DNA from: Paraburkholderia sp. NMBU_R16
Lineage (GTDB): Bacteria > Pseudomonadota > Gammaproteobacteria > Burkholderiales > Burkholderiaceae
Reading direction: 5' to 3'
Length of the DNA: 64,000 nucleotides
Assembly: GCF_013282575.1 (NCBI RefSeq)
Contig: NZ_JAAAYE010000021.1
Coordinates: 33,779 to 97,778 of the forward strand
In this document: positions 37,560-46,230 of the stretch, piece after piece
How the letters are laid out: each line of letters opens with the position of its first letter
How positions within the stretch are numbered: the first letter of the stretch is position 1
Program-made: the position numbers and the translations under genes
Notes under the pieces: model-generated
The model's database searches: none
Told to the model about the DNA's origin: nothing
Seen by the model: only the letters and a program-made list of their open reading frames with translations

Positions 37560-37608
37560 GGCGATTCCCTTGGCAAGGTTCGAACGGAGATGCGCCTTTG
37601 CGGCAATG

Positions 37609-37638
37609 CAAAAAGCCACGGGTTCTCACCCGTGGCTT
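37609..37638 (-). terminator. Rho-independent terminator
   Basis: AAGCCACGGGT (37613-37623) pairs perfectly with ACCCGTGGCTT (37628-37638), loop of 4 bases. On the minus strand it is followed by TTTTGCATTG. It lies 43 bases after the stop of the small secreted protein gene and separates it from the DUF427 gene. Confidence 0.8.
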
Positions 37639-37681
37639 CCATTATCAGACAAAGATCGCGCACGTGCGCGGCTGGCATGCG

Positions 37682-38182
37682 CTACTGCGTGTTCCAGTGA
37701 AAGTCCGCATGCGCACCGGGCTTACCCGTAACGGTCACCGCGCGAGTTTGCTCCTGGTCCTTGTAGCTCGCGTGCACCGTGTAACGGCCCGGCGGCAGCT
37801 TCACGAGCATGTATGGTCCCTTCGAGTCGGTCGACAGCACCTGATCGTTGCCCGCACCGAGAATCTTCACATGGACGTCGGCCAGATAATCGGCCGTCGG
37901 TCCCGTGAAACTCAGCGACAGCGGCCACTGATGTGCAGCGCTCTTGAGCGCCGTCGACTCGTCCAGACCCACGCCGCCCGACACGTACGACACCGAACCC
38001 TCGTGCTGAACAGGCGGCATGCCGCCGCCGTTCGCGTTGCCGGCGCTCGTCATGTCGGTCGTCGTACCGCCGACCGTACCGGCGCCGGAGGAGGCTTGCG
38101 CGAACGCACCGCCTGCGAACCCGAGGGCAAGGACCGCGGCCAGGGCCGAGAGTCTTGCTCGTTTGCTGTTGGGTGTTTTCAT
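37682..38182 (-). CDS. Secreted carboxypeptidase-regulatory-like domain protein
   Basis: A 166-residue exported protein. The signal peptide is clear: basic KTPNSKRARL, hydrophobic SALAAVLALGFAGGAFA, likely cleaved before QASSG. After a Gly/Thr-rich linker, residues about 90-160 (DVHVKILGAGNDQVLSTDSKGPYMLVKLPPGRYTVHASYKDQ) look like the beta-sandwich regulatory domain of carboxypeptidases, used as a generic binding or structural module. No enzyme active site is seen. The ATG at 38182 follows AAAGGAG. It lies next to the DegP gene on the same strand. Confidence 0.65.
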   Translation of the reverse strand: MKTPNSKRARLSALAAVLALGFAGGAFAQASSGAGTVGGTTTDMTSAGNANGGGMPPVQHEGSVSYVSGGVGLDESTALKSAAHQWPLSLSFTGPTADYLADVHVKILGAGNDQVLSTDSKGPYMLVKLPPGRYTVHASYKDQEQTRAVTVTGKPGAHADFHWNTQ

Positions 38183-38224
38183 GGCATCACTCCTTTTTTC
38201 TTCATAACGAAGAGACTCAGCAAT

Positions 38225-38261
38225 GCCCGTGCCCGGCGGGGCGCGATGCCCCGGCACGGGC
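38225..38261 (-). other. GC-rich hairpin after the DegP gene
   Basis: GCCCGTGCC (38225-38233) pairs with GGCACGGGC (38253-38261), extended inside by GGGGC/GCCCC. It starts 9 bases after the protease stop. The minus-strand tail lacks a U-run, so it may stabilise mRNA ends rather than terminate. Confidence 0.45.
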
Positions 38262-38269
38262 TGCTGGGT

Positions 38270-39757
38270 TCAGCCGAGATCGACCGGCACGAAGATCTGC
38301 GCATCGTTGCGCTGGATCAGCAGCGCGACACTGCTGCCGGCCTTCGCAATGATTTGCTTCAGTTGCTCCGGCGACGAAACCGGGCTGCCGTTGACCGCGA
38401 GGATCACGTCGCCGGGCTGTATCCCCGCGCTCGCGGCCGGACCCGACGATTGCTGCACGACGAGGCCGTGATTCAGCGAACTGCTGTTCTTTTCCTGCGG
38501 CGTCAGCGCGCGCACTGCGACGCCCAGGCGGCTCGGCGCGGCGCTCGCGGTGCTGTTGTCGGCCACCTTGGTATCCGAGAGCGAGCCCAGCGTGACCGTC
38601 AGCTGCTTTTTCGACTTGTCGCGCCAGATGTCGAGCGTGGCCTTGCTGCCGGGCTTCATCGCCGCGATCTGCGCGGGCAGATCGGTCGAATCGCCGACCG
38701 CCGCGCCGTTGACGGCAAGAATCACGTCGCCCGCTTGCAGGCCCGCCTTCGCGGCCGGGCCGCCCGGATCGACCGAGCTCACGAGCGCGCCGGCCGGTTT
38801 GGGCAGGCCGAACGAGTTGGCCAGAGTCTGATTGACGCCCTGCACCGCCACGCCGAGCCGCCCGCGGCTGACATGGCCGTGCTTCACGAGTTCGTCCTTG
38901 ACACGCATCGCTTCATCGATCGGGATCGCGAACGACAGTCCCTGGAAGCCGCCCGTTTGCGAGTAGATCATCGAGTTGATCCCGATGACCTGCCCTTGCA
39001 GGTTGAACAGCGGCCCGCCCGAGTTGCCGGGGTTGACCGGCACATCCGTCTGAATGAACGGCGTGTAGTTCTCGTCGGGCAGCGAGCGGCCCTTCGCGCT
39101 GATGATGCCCGAGGTCACCGTGTTCTCGAACCCGTACGGCGAACCGATCGCCACGACCCACTGACCGACCTTGCTCTGCTGCGGATCGCCGATCTTCACG
39201 ACCGGCAGGTTCGAGGCCTCGATCTTGATCACGGCGACGTCGGACTGCTTGTCCGTACCGATGACCTTCGCGCGGAACTCCCGCTTGTCGGTGAGCTTGA
39301 CCGTGACGACGTTCGCGCCATCGATCACGTGCGCATTGGTCAGGATGTAGCCGTCATTGCTGATGATGAAGCCCGAGCCCAGGCTTGCGCTCGGGGTGGC
39401 GTCGGGCTGCGCGTCGCCATCGCCGTCGTTGAAGCCGGGGAACTGGCCGTAAAAGCGCTTGAAGAACTGATAGAACGGATCGCTCGGATCGATCGGCAGT
39501 TGTTGCGCACGGCGTGCCGTGCGCTTCACGACATGCTTCGCGCTGATATTGACGACCGCCGGACCATAAGCCTCGACGAGCCCCGAGAAGTCGGGGATGC
39601 CGGTTTTCGCGGCGGCTTCGGCCGGCATCATCGGCGCAGCGTGCGCAGCCGTGATGATCTGGGGATCGGCGTGGCGCGTGCCCGCCACATAGCCTCCGGA
39701 TACAGCGAGCGCAACCGCGACTGCGATCGCCCCGCGCGACAGAACTCTCCTGTTCAT
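38270..39757 (-). CDS. degP: DegP/MucD-type periplasmic serine protease
   Basis: A 495-residue Do-family protease/chaperone for envelope quality control. The signal region is residues 1-40 (AIAVAVALAVSGGYVAG). The trypsin-like domain has catalytic His143 (TNAHV), Asp173 (SDVAVI) and Ser246 (GNSGGP), followed by two PDZ domains (RLGVAVQGVNQ to about 400, then RLGVAVRALTP to the end). The ATG at 39757 follows AGGAGG. A direct repeat CTTAA-N6-CTTAA lies 46 bases upstream, and a two-component system is encoded just beyond, suggesting control by that pair. Confidence 0.93.
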   Translation of the reverse strand: MNRRVLSRGAIAVAVALAVSGGYVAGTRHADPQIITAAHAAPMMPAEAAAKTGIPDFSGLVEAYGPAVVNISAKHVVKRTARRAQQLPIDPSDPFYQFFKRFYGQFPGFNDGDGDAQPDATPSASLGSGFIISNDGYILTNAHVIDGANVVTVKLTDKREFRAKVIGTDKQSDVAVIKIEASNLPVVKIGDPQQSKVGQWVVAIGSPYGFENTVTSGIISAKGRSLPDENYTPFIQTDVPVNPGNSGGPLFNLQGQVIGINSMIYSQTGGFQGLSFAIPIDEAMRVKDELVKHGHVSRGRLGVAVQGVNQTLANSFGLPKPAGALVSSVDPGGPAAKAGLQAGDVILAVNGAAVGDSTDLPAQIAAMKPGSKATLDIWRDKSKKQLTVTLGSLSDTKVADNSTASAAPSRLGVAVRALTPQEKNSSSLNHGLVVQQSSGPAASAGIQPGDVILAVNGSPVSSPEQLKQIIAKAGSSVALLIQRNDAQIFVPVDLG

Positions 39758-39802
39758 CGAATGGGCCTCCTTGCTTGATGGAACGCAGAGTAAGGCGCCT
39801 GG

Positions 39803-39818
39803 CTTAAAGGAGCCTTAA
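39803..39818. promoter_or_regulatory. CTTAA direct repeat, candidate response-regulator box
   Basis: CTTAA-AGGAGC-CTTAA (plus strand) is a perfect repeat with an 11-base period, the layout of PmrA/QseB-type boxes. It lies 46 bases upstream of the degP start and beside the OmpR-type regulator operon. Binding is inferred. Confidence 0.4.
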
Positions 39819-39841
39819 CGGTGCGGCAACCCGCCGCACCG
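39819..39841 (-). terminator. Hairpin after the sensor-kinase gene
   Basis: CGGTGCGGC (39819-39827) pairs perfectly with GCCGCACCG (39833-39841), 20 bases after the kinase stop. The minus-strand tail GTTAAGGCTCCTTTAAG is not a true U-run, so terminator strength is uncertain. Confidence 0.45.
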
Positions 39842-39861
39842 GGCTACGACGCAGGAGAAAC

Positions 39862-41160
39862 TCAAAATTGCACGGTGACGAGCAGCCCGCCAAGCGCGGC
39901 GTCGCCCAACTCGATCGTCGCGCCGTTTTGCGTAGCGACGCGTTTGACGATGGCCAGACCGAGGCCGCTGCCCGAGACGTCGGCACGGGCGCGCGCCGAC
40001 GCATCGCGATAGAAGCGGTCGAACACGCGCTCACGCTCGTCTGGCGGGATGCCGGGGCCGCTGTCGGCGATCTGCACGCATGGCCGCGCCTCCTGCCCCA
40101 CCGTGAGCGTCACATCGATGCGCCCACCCGGCGGCGTGTACTTGACGGCGTTATCGAGCAGATTGCCGAACATCGCGCGCAACGCATCGGCATCGGCCAT
40201 GACGGTGGCCGGCTGCGCGTCCTCGAAGCCCAGATCGACGCCGCGGCGCTGCGCGAGCGGTGCATGCGCGGCGACGCATTCGGCGAGCAACAGTTGCAAG
40301 TCCACCGAATCGCGCACGGCGCCCGCCGCCGGCTCCGCGCGCGCGAGCGCAAGCAGTTGCTCGGCAAGACGCGTCGCGCGCGTGACACCGGCCTGCAAAT
40401 CGTCGAGCGCCTCGCGGCGGGATGCATCGTCGCGCGCCCGCGCCACGAGCTGCGACTGAATCTGCACCGCGGCCAGCGGCGTGCGCAACTCGTGCGCGGC
40501 ATCGGCCACGAAGGCGCGCTGCGTATCGAGTGCCTCGGTCAGCCGCGCGAGCAGGCCGTTCAACGCACGCACGAGCGGCTGCACCTCCAGTGGCAGCCGC
40601 CTGTCGGGCAGCGGATCGAGCGCTTCGGGCCGCCGCGCATTGAGCGCCCGCGTCACGCGCGCAAGCGGCGCCAACCCGCGCCCGACGATCACCCAGACGG
40701 CGAGACCCAAGAGCGGCAGCAGCACGATGAGCGGCCACAGCGTGCGCAGCGCGACGTTCGCGGCCAACCGGTTGCGCACGGACACGGGCTGCGCGAGCTG
40801 GACGACGTTGTCGCCGACGATGGCGCCATACACGCGCCAGTCGCCGCGCTCGGTACGCTCGGTCGAGAACCCGAGCTCGGCGCGCGGTGCGAGCGGCGCG
40901 CGCGGATGGGAGTAGTACATCAGTGCGCCCGTGCGGCTCCAGATCTGGATGACGATGCCCTCGTCGGCCTCCTTGTGGGCGCCGAAGATCTGCGAGAAAG
41001 GCTCCGACGGCAGCGCGGCGGCGATCTCCTGCAACTGGTAGTCGAAGAGTTCGTTGGCCTCGGCGAGTGCCTGGCGATAAATGAGCCAGCCCGCCGCACC
41101 CACGCCCGCAACGACGATCGCGAGCAGCCAGACAAGCAGTTGATGACGAATGGAACGCAT
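39862..41160 (-). CDS. Sensor histidine kinase (QseC/PmrB-like)
   Basis: A 432-residue inner-membrane kinase. Two membrane segments (LLVWLLAIVVAGVGAAGWLIY and WPLIVLLPLLGLAVWVIVG) flank a periplasmic sensor of about 105 residues. HAMP-like and dimerisation regions follow, with phospho-acceptor His223 (AAHELRTPLAAV), then N box (NLLDNAVKYTPPGG) and G boxes (ADSGPGIPP, GSGLGLAIV). It follows its response regulator on the same strand with a 34-base gap. The stimulus is unknown; the neighbouring degP suggests envelope stress or cationic peptides. Confidence 0.9.
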   Translation of the reverse strand: MRSIRHQLLVWLLAIVVAGVGAAGWLIYRQALAEANELFDYQLQEIAAALPSEPFSQIFGAHKEADEGIVIQIWSRTGALMYYSHPRAPLAPRAELGFSTERTERGDWRVYGAIVGDNVVQLAQPVSVRNRLAANVALRTLWPLIVLLPLLGLAVWVIVGRGLAPLARVTRALNARRPEALDPLPDRRLPLEVQPLVRALNGLLARLTEALDTQRAFVADAAHELRTPLAAVQIQSQLVARARDDASRREALDDLQAGVTRATRLAEQLLALARAEPAAGAVRDSVDLQLLLAECVAAHAPLAQRRGVDLGFEDAQPATVMADADALRAMFGNLLDNAVKYTPPGGRIDVTLTVGQEARPCVQIADSGPGIPPDERERVFDRFYRDASARARADVSGSGLGLAIVKRVATQNGATIELGDAALGGLLVTVQF

Positions 41161-41194
41161 TGAAGAAAACGAGAGGACCGCGAAAAGGAAGCGC

Positions 41195-41857
41195 TCAGGC
41201 GTCCTTCGCGATCATATAGCCGAGGCCGCGCACGTTGCGGATGAGTTCCGCGCCGAGCTTCTTGCGCAGCGCGTGGATGTAGACTTCGACGGTGTTGCTG
41301 CCGATCTCCTCGCCCCATCCGTACATTTTTTCCTCGAGCTGACTCTTGGAGAGCACGGCGCCGGGGCGCGCGAGCAGCGCCTCGAGCAGCGCGAATTCGC
41401 GCGCCGACAGCGCGACGGGCGCGCCGTCGAGCGTCACTTGATGCGCAGCCGGATCGAGGGTCAGCGTACCGTGACGGATGACGGACTCGCTGCGCCCCGC
41501 CTGCCGCCGGATCAGCGCCCGCATGCGCGCCGCCAGCTCGTCCAGATCGAACGGCTTCACGAGATAGTCGTCCGCGCCGGCATCGAGCCCCTTCACGCGG
41601 TCCGCGACGGCGTCGCGCGCGGTCACGATCAGCACCGGCATCGTCAGCCCGCGCGCGCGCATCGCGCGCAGCACGTCGAGGCCGTCGCGCTTGGGCAGCC
41701 CGAGATCCAGCAGGACGAGGTCGTACGGCTCCCCGGCCGCGGCAGTCAACGCGCTTTCGCCGTCTTGCACCCAGTCCACCGCGAAGCCCTCGCCGCGCAG
41801 CGCTTTACGCACGCCTTCGGCAATCATCTTGTCGTCTTCGACCAGCAATATCCGCAT
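41195..41857 (-). CDS. OmpR-family response regulator (QseB/PmrA-like)
   Basis: A 220-residue regulator. The receiver domain MRILLVEDDKMIAEGVRKAL has phospho-acceptor Asp51 (LVLLDLGLP) and the conserved Thr and Lys positions (IVTARD, LVKPF). The C-terminal winged helix ends with SNTVEVYIHALRKKLGAELIRNVRGLGYMI. The frame continues far upstream, but MRILLVEDD at 41857 is the standard start; an ATG 12 codons earlier at 41893 is possible. It likely controls its own operon and perhaps degP. Confidence 0.92.
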   Translation of the reverse strand: MRILLVEDDKMIAEGVRKALRGEGFAVDWVQDGESALTAAAGEPYDLVLLDLGLPKRDGLDVLRAMRARGLTMPVLIVTARDAVADRVKGLDAGADDYLVKPFDLDELAARMRALIRRQAGRSESVIRHGTLTLDPAAHQVTLDGAPVALSAREFALLEALLARPGAVLSKSQLEEKMYGWGEEIGSNTVEVYIHALRKKLGAELIRNVRGLGYMIAKDA

Positions 41858-41983
41858 TGCATCCGCGCGGCCGACCGCGCCAGTGTCGCTCATGAAGTGC
41901 ATTGTAGCCGGCTCGGCGTACCGTCGTGCCGCCCGCACCGGGACGCGCCGCTCTACAATGTCGGCTTTGTCCGACCGTTCGCC

Positions 41984-43594
41984 ATGCCCTTCGTGCCTTT
42001 CATGACGATCGCCCCGCTCGCCGCGCTGCTCAATCGGGTTTGCCGTCTCGCCCCGTCCTCGGTATTGCCCATGCGCCCGGAAGCGCCGCGCGCGATCGTC
42101 CGGCCGCGGCGCCGCGCGCGGGCTTGCGCACGAAGCGCGGCCGCGCTCGGCGTGACGATGAGTCTCGTCTTTGCCGCCGGTGCGGATGCCGATGCGCGCA
42201 CACTCAAGCACCGGCCGCACATCAACGTGAGCACCGAGTTGCCCGTCACGGTCACGCGCGCGCTGGCTCGCGCCCATGTGCCGCTGAATTCGGTCAGCGT
42301 GGTGATCGAGCGCATCGGCAACGCGACGCCCGCCGTCGCGCTCAATGCCACCAAACCGATGCTGCCCGCCTCCACGATGAAACTCGTGACCACCTACGCC
42401 GGTCTCGCGATGCTCGGGCCCGACTACCGGTGGCGCACGCGCGCCTACGCGGACGGCACGGTGGATGCGAACGGCGTGCTGCACGGCGACCTCTACATTC
42501 AAGGCACGGGCGATCCGAAGCTCGTGCCGGAAGAGCTCGTCGATCTCGTCGACAAGATCCGCAAGAACGGCATCACGGGCATCGACGGCGCGCTCGTGCT
42601 CGACAAGCGCTTTTTCGATCCATCCACGCGCGATCTGCCGCCGTTCGACGACGATGCGAACGCCCCGTACAACGTCGGGCCGGATCCGCTGCTCTATGCA
42701 TTCAAGTCGCTGTCGTTCACGCTGACGCCGGCCGGCGACGGCGCTGTCGCCATCGACGTGCTGCCGCCGCTGGCTCAGCTCAAGGTCGACAATGCGCTGC
42801 GCGCAAGCCCGGGCCCGTGCGTGGGCGCGGCCGATGCGGTGACGCCGAACGTGACGCCGCAAGGCGACGGCACCGTCGAAGCGATGTTCGCGGGCAATTA
42901 CCCTGCGCGTTGCGGCCCGCGCACGATCAACCTCGCGGTGCTCGATCACACGGCGTTTTTCGCGGGCGGCTTTCTCGCGCTATGGCGCCAGGCGGGCGGA
43001 ACGTTCAAGGGCACGACGCACGAGGGTGCCGTCCCGTTCGGCGCACGGCTCGTGGGGACTCACCACGGCCCGCCGCTCGCGGACATCGTGCGCGACATCA
43101 ACAAGTTCAGCAACAACGTGATGGCGCGCAATCTGTTTCTCACGATCGGCGCCGTTGCCAGCGAGCCGCCCGCCACCCCGCAAAAGTCGGCCGCGGCCAT
43201 CGAGCGCTTTTTGCATTCGCATGGACTCTCGATGCCCGCATTGACCCTCGCCAACGGTTCCGGGCTCTCGCGCGACGAAGAGGTCAGCGCGCTGGGACTC
43301 GCCGAACTGTTGCAAACGGCGAACGCCAGCCCGGTTGCCCAGGTGTTCGTGGCTTCGTTGCCGATTGCAGGCGTCGACGGCACCATGCGCAACCGGCTAC
43401 GCAACGAACCCGTCTTAGGCAATGCGCATATCAAGACCGGAACGCTGCGCGACGTGCGGGCGATCGCGGGCTATGTCGCCGCGGCCAACGGCGAAAGCTA
43501 TGTCGTAGTCAGTCTCATCAACGACGAGCATGCCGCCGCGGCCCGCGAAGCCCACGACGCACTGCTCGAATGGGTTTATCGCGGATTGAAGTGA
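41984..43594 (+). CDS. dacB: D-alanyl-D-alanine carboxypeptidase/endopeptidase PBP4 (DacB)
   Basis: A penicillin-binding protein of class C that trims peptidoglycan cross-links in the periplasm. The three active-site motifs are present: SxxK as ASTMKL, SxN as FSNNVMARN and KTG as HIKTGTLRD. Between the first two lies the long inserted domain typical of PBP4. The start is uncertain: ATGs at 41984, 42002 and 42071 are in frame and none has a strong ribosome site. I give the first (536 residues); the signal peptide around SAAALGVTMSLVFAAGADADA would fit best with the last. Confidence 0.88.
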   Translation: MPFVPFMTIAPLAALLNRVCRLAPSSVLPMRPEAPRAIVRPRRRARACARSAAALGVTMSLVFAAGADADARTLKHRPHINVSTELPVTVTRALARAHVPLNSVSVVIERIGNATPAVALNATKPMLPASTMKLVTTYAGLAMLGPDYRWRTRAYADGTVDANGVLHGDLYIQGTGDPKLVPEELVDLVDKIRKNGITGIDGALVLDKRFFDPSTRDLPPFDDDANAPYNVGPDPLLYAFKSLSFTLTPAGDGAVAIDVLPPLAQLKVDNALRASPGPCVGAADAVTPNVTPQGDGTVEAMFAGNYPARCGPRTINLAVLDHTAFFAGGFLALWRQAGGTFKGTTHEGAVPFGARLVGTHHGPPLADIVRDINKFSNNVMARNLFLTIGAVASEPPATPQKSAAAIERFLHSHGLSMPALTLANGSGLSRDEEVSALGLAELLQTANASPVAQVFVASLPIAGVDGTMRNRLRNEPVLGNAHIKTGTLRDVRAIAGYVAAANGESYVVVSLINDEHAAAAREAHDALLEWVYRGLK

Positions 43595-43870
43595 GGCGAG
43601 CGCCGGCGCTGCCTCGACGCGTCCGCACATCGGCCGACGCGTTTGCCACACGCTTGCCGCTTGCCCGATGACACCCACCGCTCGTACCCGTTCGCTCGAA
43701 TACTTCTTCTAAGATAAAGTGCGCCGCCGCGAGGGCCGAACGTGTAGGCTGTCGGGCAGCGATCGAGATGCGCGCCAGGATTCTCCCCGCCGCTCCGGTC
43801 GACCGAAAAGGGGACAGCAGCGCCGACAGCGCTGCGGCAAAATCAAGCAGAAAAACAGGAGGAAGACGTC

Positions 43871-44728
43871 ATGCAATTCGACGCCGAATTGCTCCTCATT
43901 GCCATGGCGCCCGTCTTTCTCGCATGTATCGGCTGGGAAGCGCGGCATATGGCGCGTACGCGGGCCGAAGCGCGAATCTACAACTGGCGCGATACGCTTT
44001 GCAACGCGGCACTCGCGCTCATGCATCAAGGCGCCGACAAGCTCGCCTGGTTCGCCGTCGTGCCGATCTACGGCTACGTCTATACGCACTACCGGCTGCT
44101 GACGTGGGAACCCGGCGCATTCGCCTTCGCGGTGCTGTTCGTGGCACAAGACCTGCTCTACTACGTCTTCCATCGCATGAGCCACCGCGTACGCTGGCTT
44201 TGGGCCGCGCATGTGGTGCATCACTCGTCGGAGCGGCTCAACTTGTCGACAGCGTTTCGTCAGAGTCTCATGTATCCCGTTGCGGGCATGTGGGTGTTCT
44301 GGATACCGCTTGCGCTGATCGGATTTCCGCCCGCGCAGATCGTCGCCATCGTCCTCGTCAATCTCGCCTTTCAATTCTTCGTGCACACGCAGGCGTTCGG
44401 CCGGCTCGGCTGGCTCGAATACGTGCTGAATACGCCGTCGACACACCGCTGTCACCATGCGCGCAATCCGCGCTACATCGATCGCAATTTCGCGGGCGTC
44501 CTCGTTGTCTGGGACCGCATCTTCTGCAGCTATGTGACGGAAGATCCGGCGGACCCGCCCGAATATGGAATCGTCGACGGGCCCACGACGCATAACCCGC
44601 TGAAGGCGACGTTTCACGAATGGGCATCGATGTTCGCCGATGTCGCCCGCGCCGACGGCCTGCGAAACAAGCTGCGGGTGCTCGTGGCACCGCCTGAATG
44701 GTCCGCGGCGTTGAACACAACACGCTAG
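43871..44728 (+). CDS. Sterol desaturase / fatty-acid hydroxylase family protein
   Basis: A 285-residue integral membrane di-iron protein. The histidine clusters HRMSH, HVVHHS and HRCHH are present at the spacing of the fatty-acid hydroxylase superfamily, with membrane segments around LLIAMAPVFLACIGW, FAVVPIYGYVYTH and FAFAVLFVAQDLLYYVF. Bacteria rarely make sterols, so lipid or ether-lipid hydroxylation is more likely; the substrate cannot be told. AGGAGG lies upstream of the ATG. The 276 bases before it hold no gene I can support. Confidence 0.85.
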   Translation: MQFDAELLLIAMAPVFLACIGWEARHMARTRAEARIYNWRDTLCNAALALMHQGADKLAWFAVVPIYGYVYTHYRLLTWEPGAFAFAVLFVAQDLLYYVFHRMSHRVRWLWAAHVVHHSSERLNLSTAFRQSLMYPVAGMWVFWIPLALIGFPPAQIVAIVLVNLAFQFFVHTQAFGRLGWLEYVLNTPSTHRCHHARNPRYIDRNFAGVLVVWDRIFCSYVTEDPADPPEYGIVDGPTTHNPLKATFHEWASMFADVARADGLRNKLRVLVAPPEWSAALNTTR

Positions 44729-44778
44729 CAGCATCACGAAGACTCGAGCCAAACCACATATACGAGGAGATGAAGCCG

Positions 44779-45918
44779 ATGGAACTCAGTCATAAAACGC
44801 AGCCGAAGCGCCTGTTGCGCGTGGCGCAAACAGCGCTTGCCGGTTTCGCATTCGCATTGCTCGTGGCGTGCGGCGGTGGAGGCGGCTCGAGTTCGTCAGC
44901 GAGTTCCACCCCCGCCGGCGGCGTGTCGCTGAAGGTCGTGTCGTTCGGAGACAGCCTGTCGGACGTCGGCACCTACGCCCCCTTCGCGAACGCGAACTTC
45001 GGCGGCGGCCGCTTCACGACGAATCCGGGGCAGGTCTGGACACAGGATGTCGCCAACTACTACGGCGATACACTGACGACCGCGGTAACGGGCGGCTTCG
45101 GCTCGCCCACCACGTCCACGGGCGGCTTCGGCTACGCGCAAGGCGGCGCGCGCGTTTCGCTACAGCCGGGCATCGGCTATCCGACGGCAACGGCGGTGCC
45201 GGTCGCCACGCAGGTTCAGAACTACCTGAGCCAGAACGGTAGTTTCAATAGCGGACAACTCGTGCTCGTTCAAGGCGGCCCCAACGATATCCTCATCGCG
45301 GCTCAGGCGATCGCTGCGGCTCCGACCAACCCAACCGTGATCGCGCAGCAACAGGCCAACGTGGTATCGGCCGCCACGACGCTCGCGGGCGTGGTCGGCA
45401 CGATCCTGCAAAAAGGTGCAACGAAGGTCGTCGTGGCGAATGTGCCCGACATCGGCAAGACGCCGCTCGGCGTCGCCTCGTCGGACGGCGGTGCGTTGCT
45501 CACCGCGCTCAGTAGCGGCTTCAATACCGCCTTCAGTACGGCCCTCACCGCCACGGGCTTGGTGAGCAAGGTCATCTTCGTCGATTCGTTCTCGTTCATC
45601 GACAGCGTCGTGGCCAGTGCGTCGGCGAACGGGTTCTCGGTTTCGAACAATGGCACAGCCTGCAACCTGACGGCGATGCAAACGAACGCGACGAACTACG
45701 CGACGGCCAACCCCAGCGTGCTCCAGCCGGGCGAGACGCCGGCTCAGTTCGGTGCTTCGCTGGCGTCCTCGCTCTTTTGCTCGCCGCAGGTCTATACGAC
45801 GGCCAACGCGGACCAGACCTACATGTTCGCCGATATGGTCCATCCGACCACGCGGTTGCATCTGCTGTTCGCTCAGCAAGTCGAAAAACAGATCGCCGCA
45901 GCCGGCATCGGCAAGTGA
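44779..45918 (+). CDS. SGNH/GDSL-family esterase lipoprotein
   Basis: A 379-residue exported lipid esterase. The lipoprotein signal ends in FALLVACGGGGGSSSS, then a Ser/Gly linker, then the catalytic block I KVVSFGDSLSDVGTY (Ser in GDSL), block III LVQGGPNDIL, and block V MFADMVHPTTRLH with Asp and His. It probably sits on the outer membrane or cell surface. I choose the ATG at 44779, which is 9 bases after GAGGAG; an in-frame ATG at 44770 abuts that site. Similar proteins hydrolyse fatty-acid or polyester substrates. Confidence 0.85.
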   Translation: MELSHKTQPKRLLRVAQTALAGFAFALLVACGGGGGSSSSASSTPAGGVSLKVVSFGDSLSDVGTYAPFANANFGGGRFTTNPGQVWTQDVANYYGDTLTTAVTGGFGSPTTSTGGFGYAQGGARVSLQPGIGYPTATAVPVATQVQNYLSQNGSFNSGQLVLVQGGPNDILIAAQAIAAAPTNPTVIAQQQANVVSAATTLAGVVGTILQKGATKVVVANVPDIGKTPLGVASSDGGALLTALSSGFNTAFSTALTATGLVSKVIFVDSFSFIDSVVASASANGFSVSNNGTACNLTAMQTNATNYATANPSVLQPGETPAQFGASLASSLFCSPQVYTTANADQTYMFADMVHPTTRLHLLFAQQVEKQIAAAGIGK

Positions 45919-46230
45919 TGCCTGCGTGATCTGATCGCCTGACGCAACCGTCGTCGCGTTCGAAGCAGGCCGTTTCGAACGCGGCGACGGACGATCGTTG
46001 ACAGTCGTATCAGAACTATTTACATTCCCCGCACTTATACCTAGTGCAGTGTTCGGCGCTAAGCGGCACTTATGGCGCCGCTTAGCACCGCTTAGCACCG
46101 CTTAGCACCGAACACTACACTAGCAGTCGATTACAGTCGGACGAACCGACGCAAGGAACGGCCCGTTCATCGCGGAGCTGTTTCCACCCAGCGTGATACC
46201 TCGAAGAGGCAAGCGATTGTTGGAGAAACA
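45919..46230. other. Intergenic region with large inverted repeat
   Basis: 312 bases with no protein gene I can support. The centre is filled by the inverted repeat at 46041-46123. The last 100 bases lead to the NUDIX gene and end with TTGGAGAAACA before its ATG, a good ribosome binding site. Confidence 0.6.
46041..46123. repeat. Imperfect 26-base inverted repeat with three tandem decamers (possible MITE)
   Basis: The left arm 46041-46066 and right arm 46098-46123 match at 24 of 26 positions as reverse complements, with CTAG at both outer ends. The 31-base centre holds two extra copies of the decamer CCGCTTAGCA, which also begins the right arm (three copies, 46078-46107). The two mismatches are compatible with G-U pairs in RNA. 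It may be a small non-autonomous transposon with CTAG target duplication, or a strong RNA structure separating the GDSL gene from the next operon. Confidence 0.65.

Noticed and set aside
41150..41983. Upstream extension of the PBP4 frame
   Set aside because: It is antisense to the response regulator and lacks a signal peptide; PBP4 homology begins later.
46078..46107. Three tandem decamers as a CRISPR array
   Set aside because: Units are only 10 bases with no spacers and no cas genes; better explained as part of the inverted repeat.
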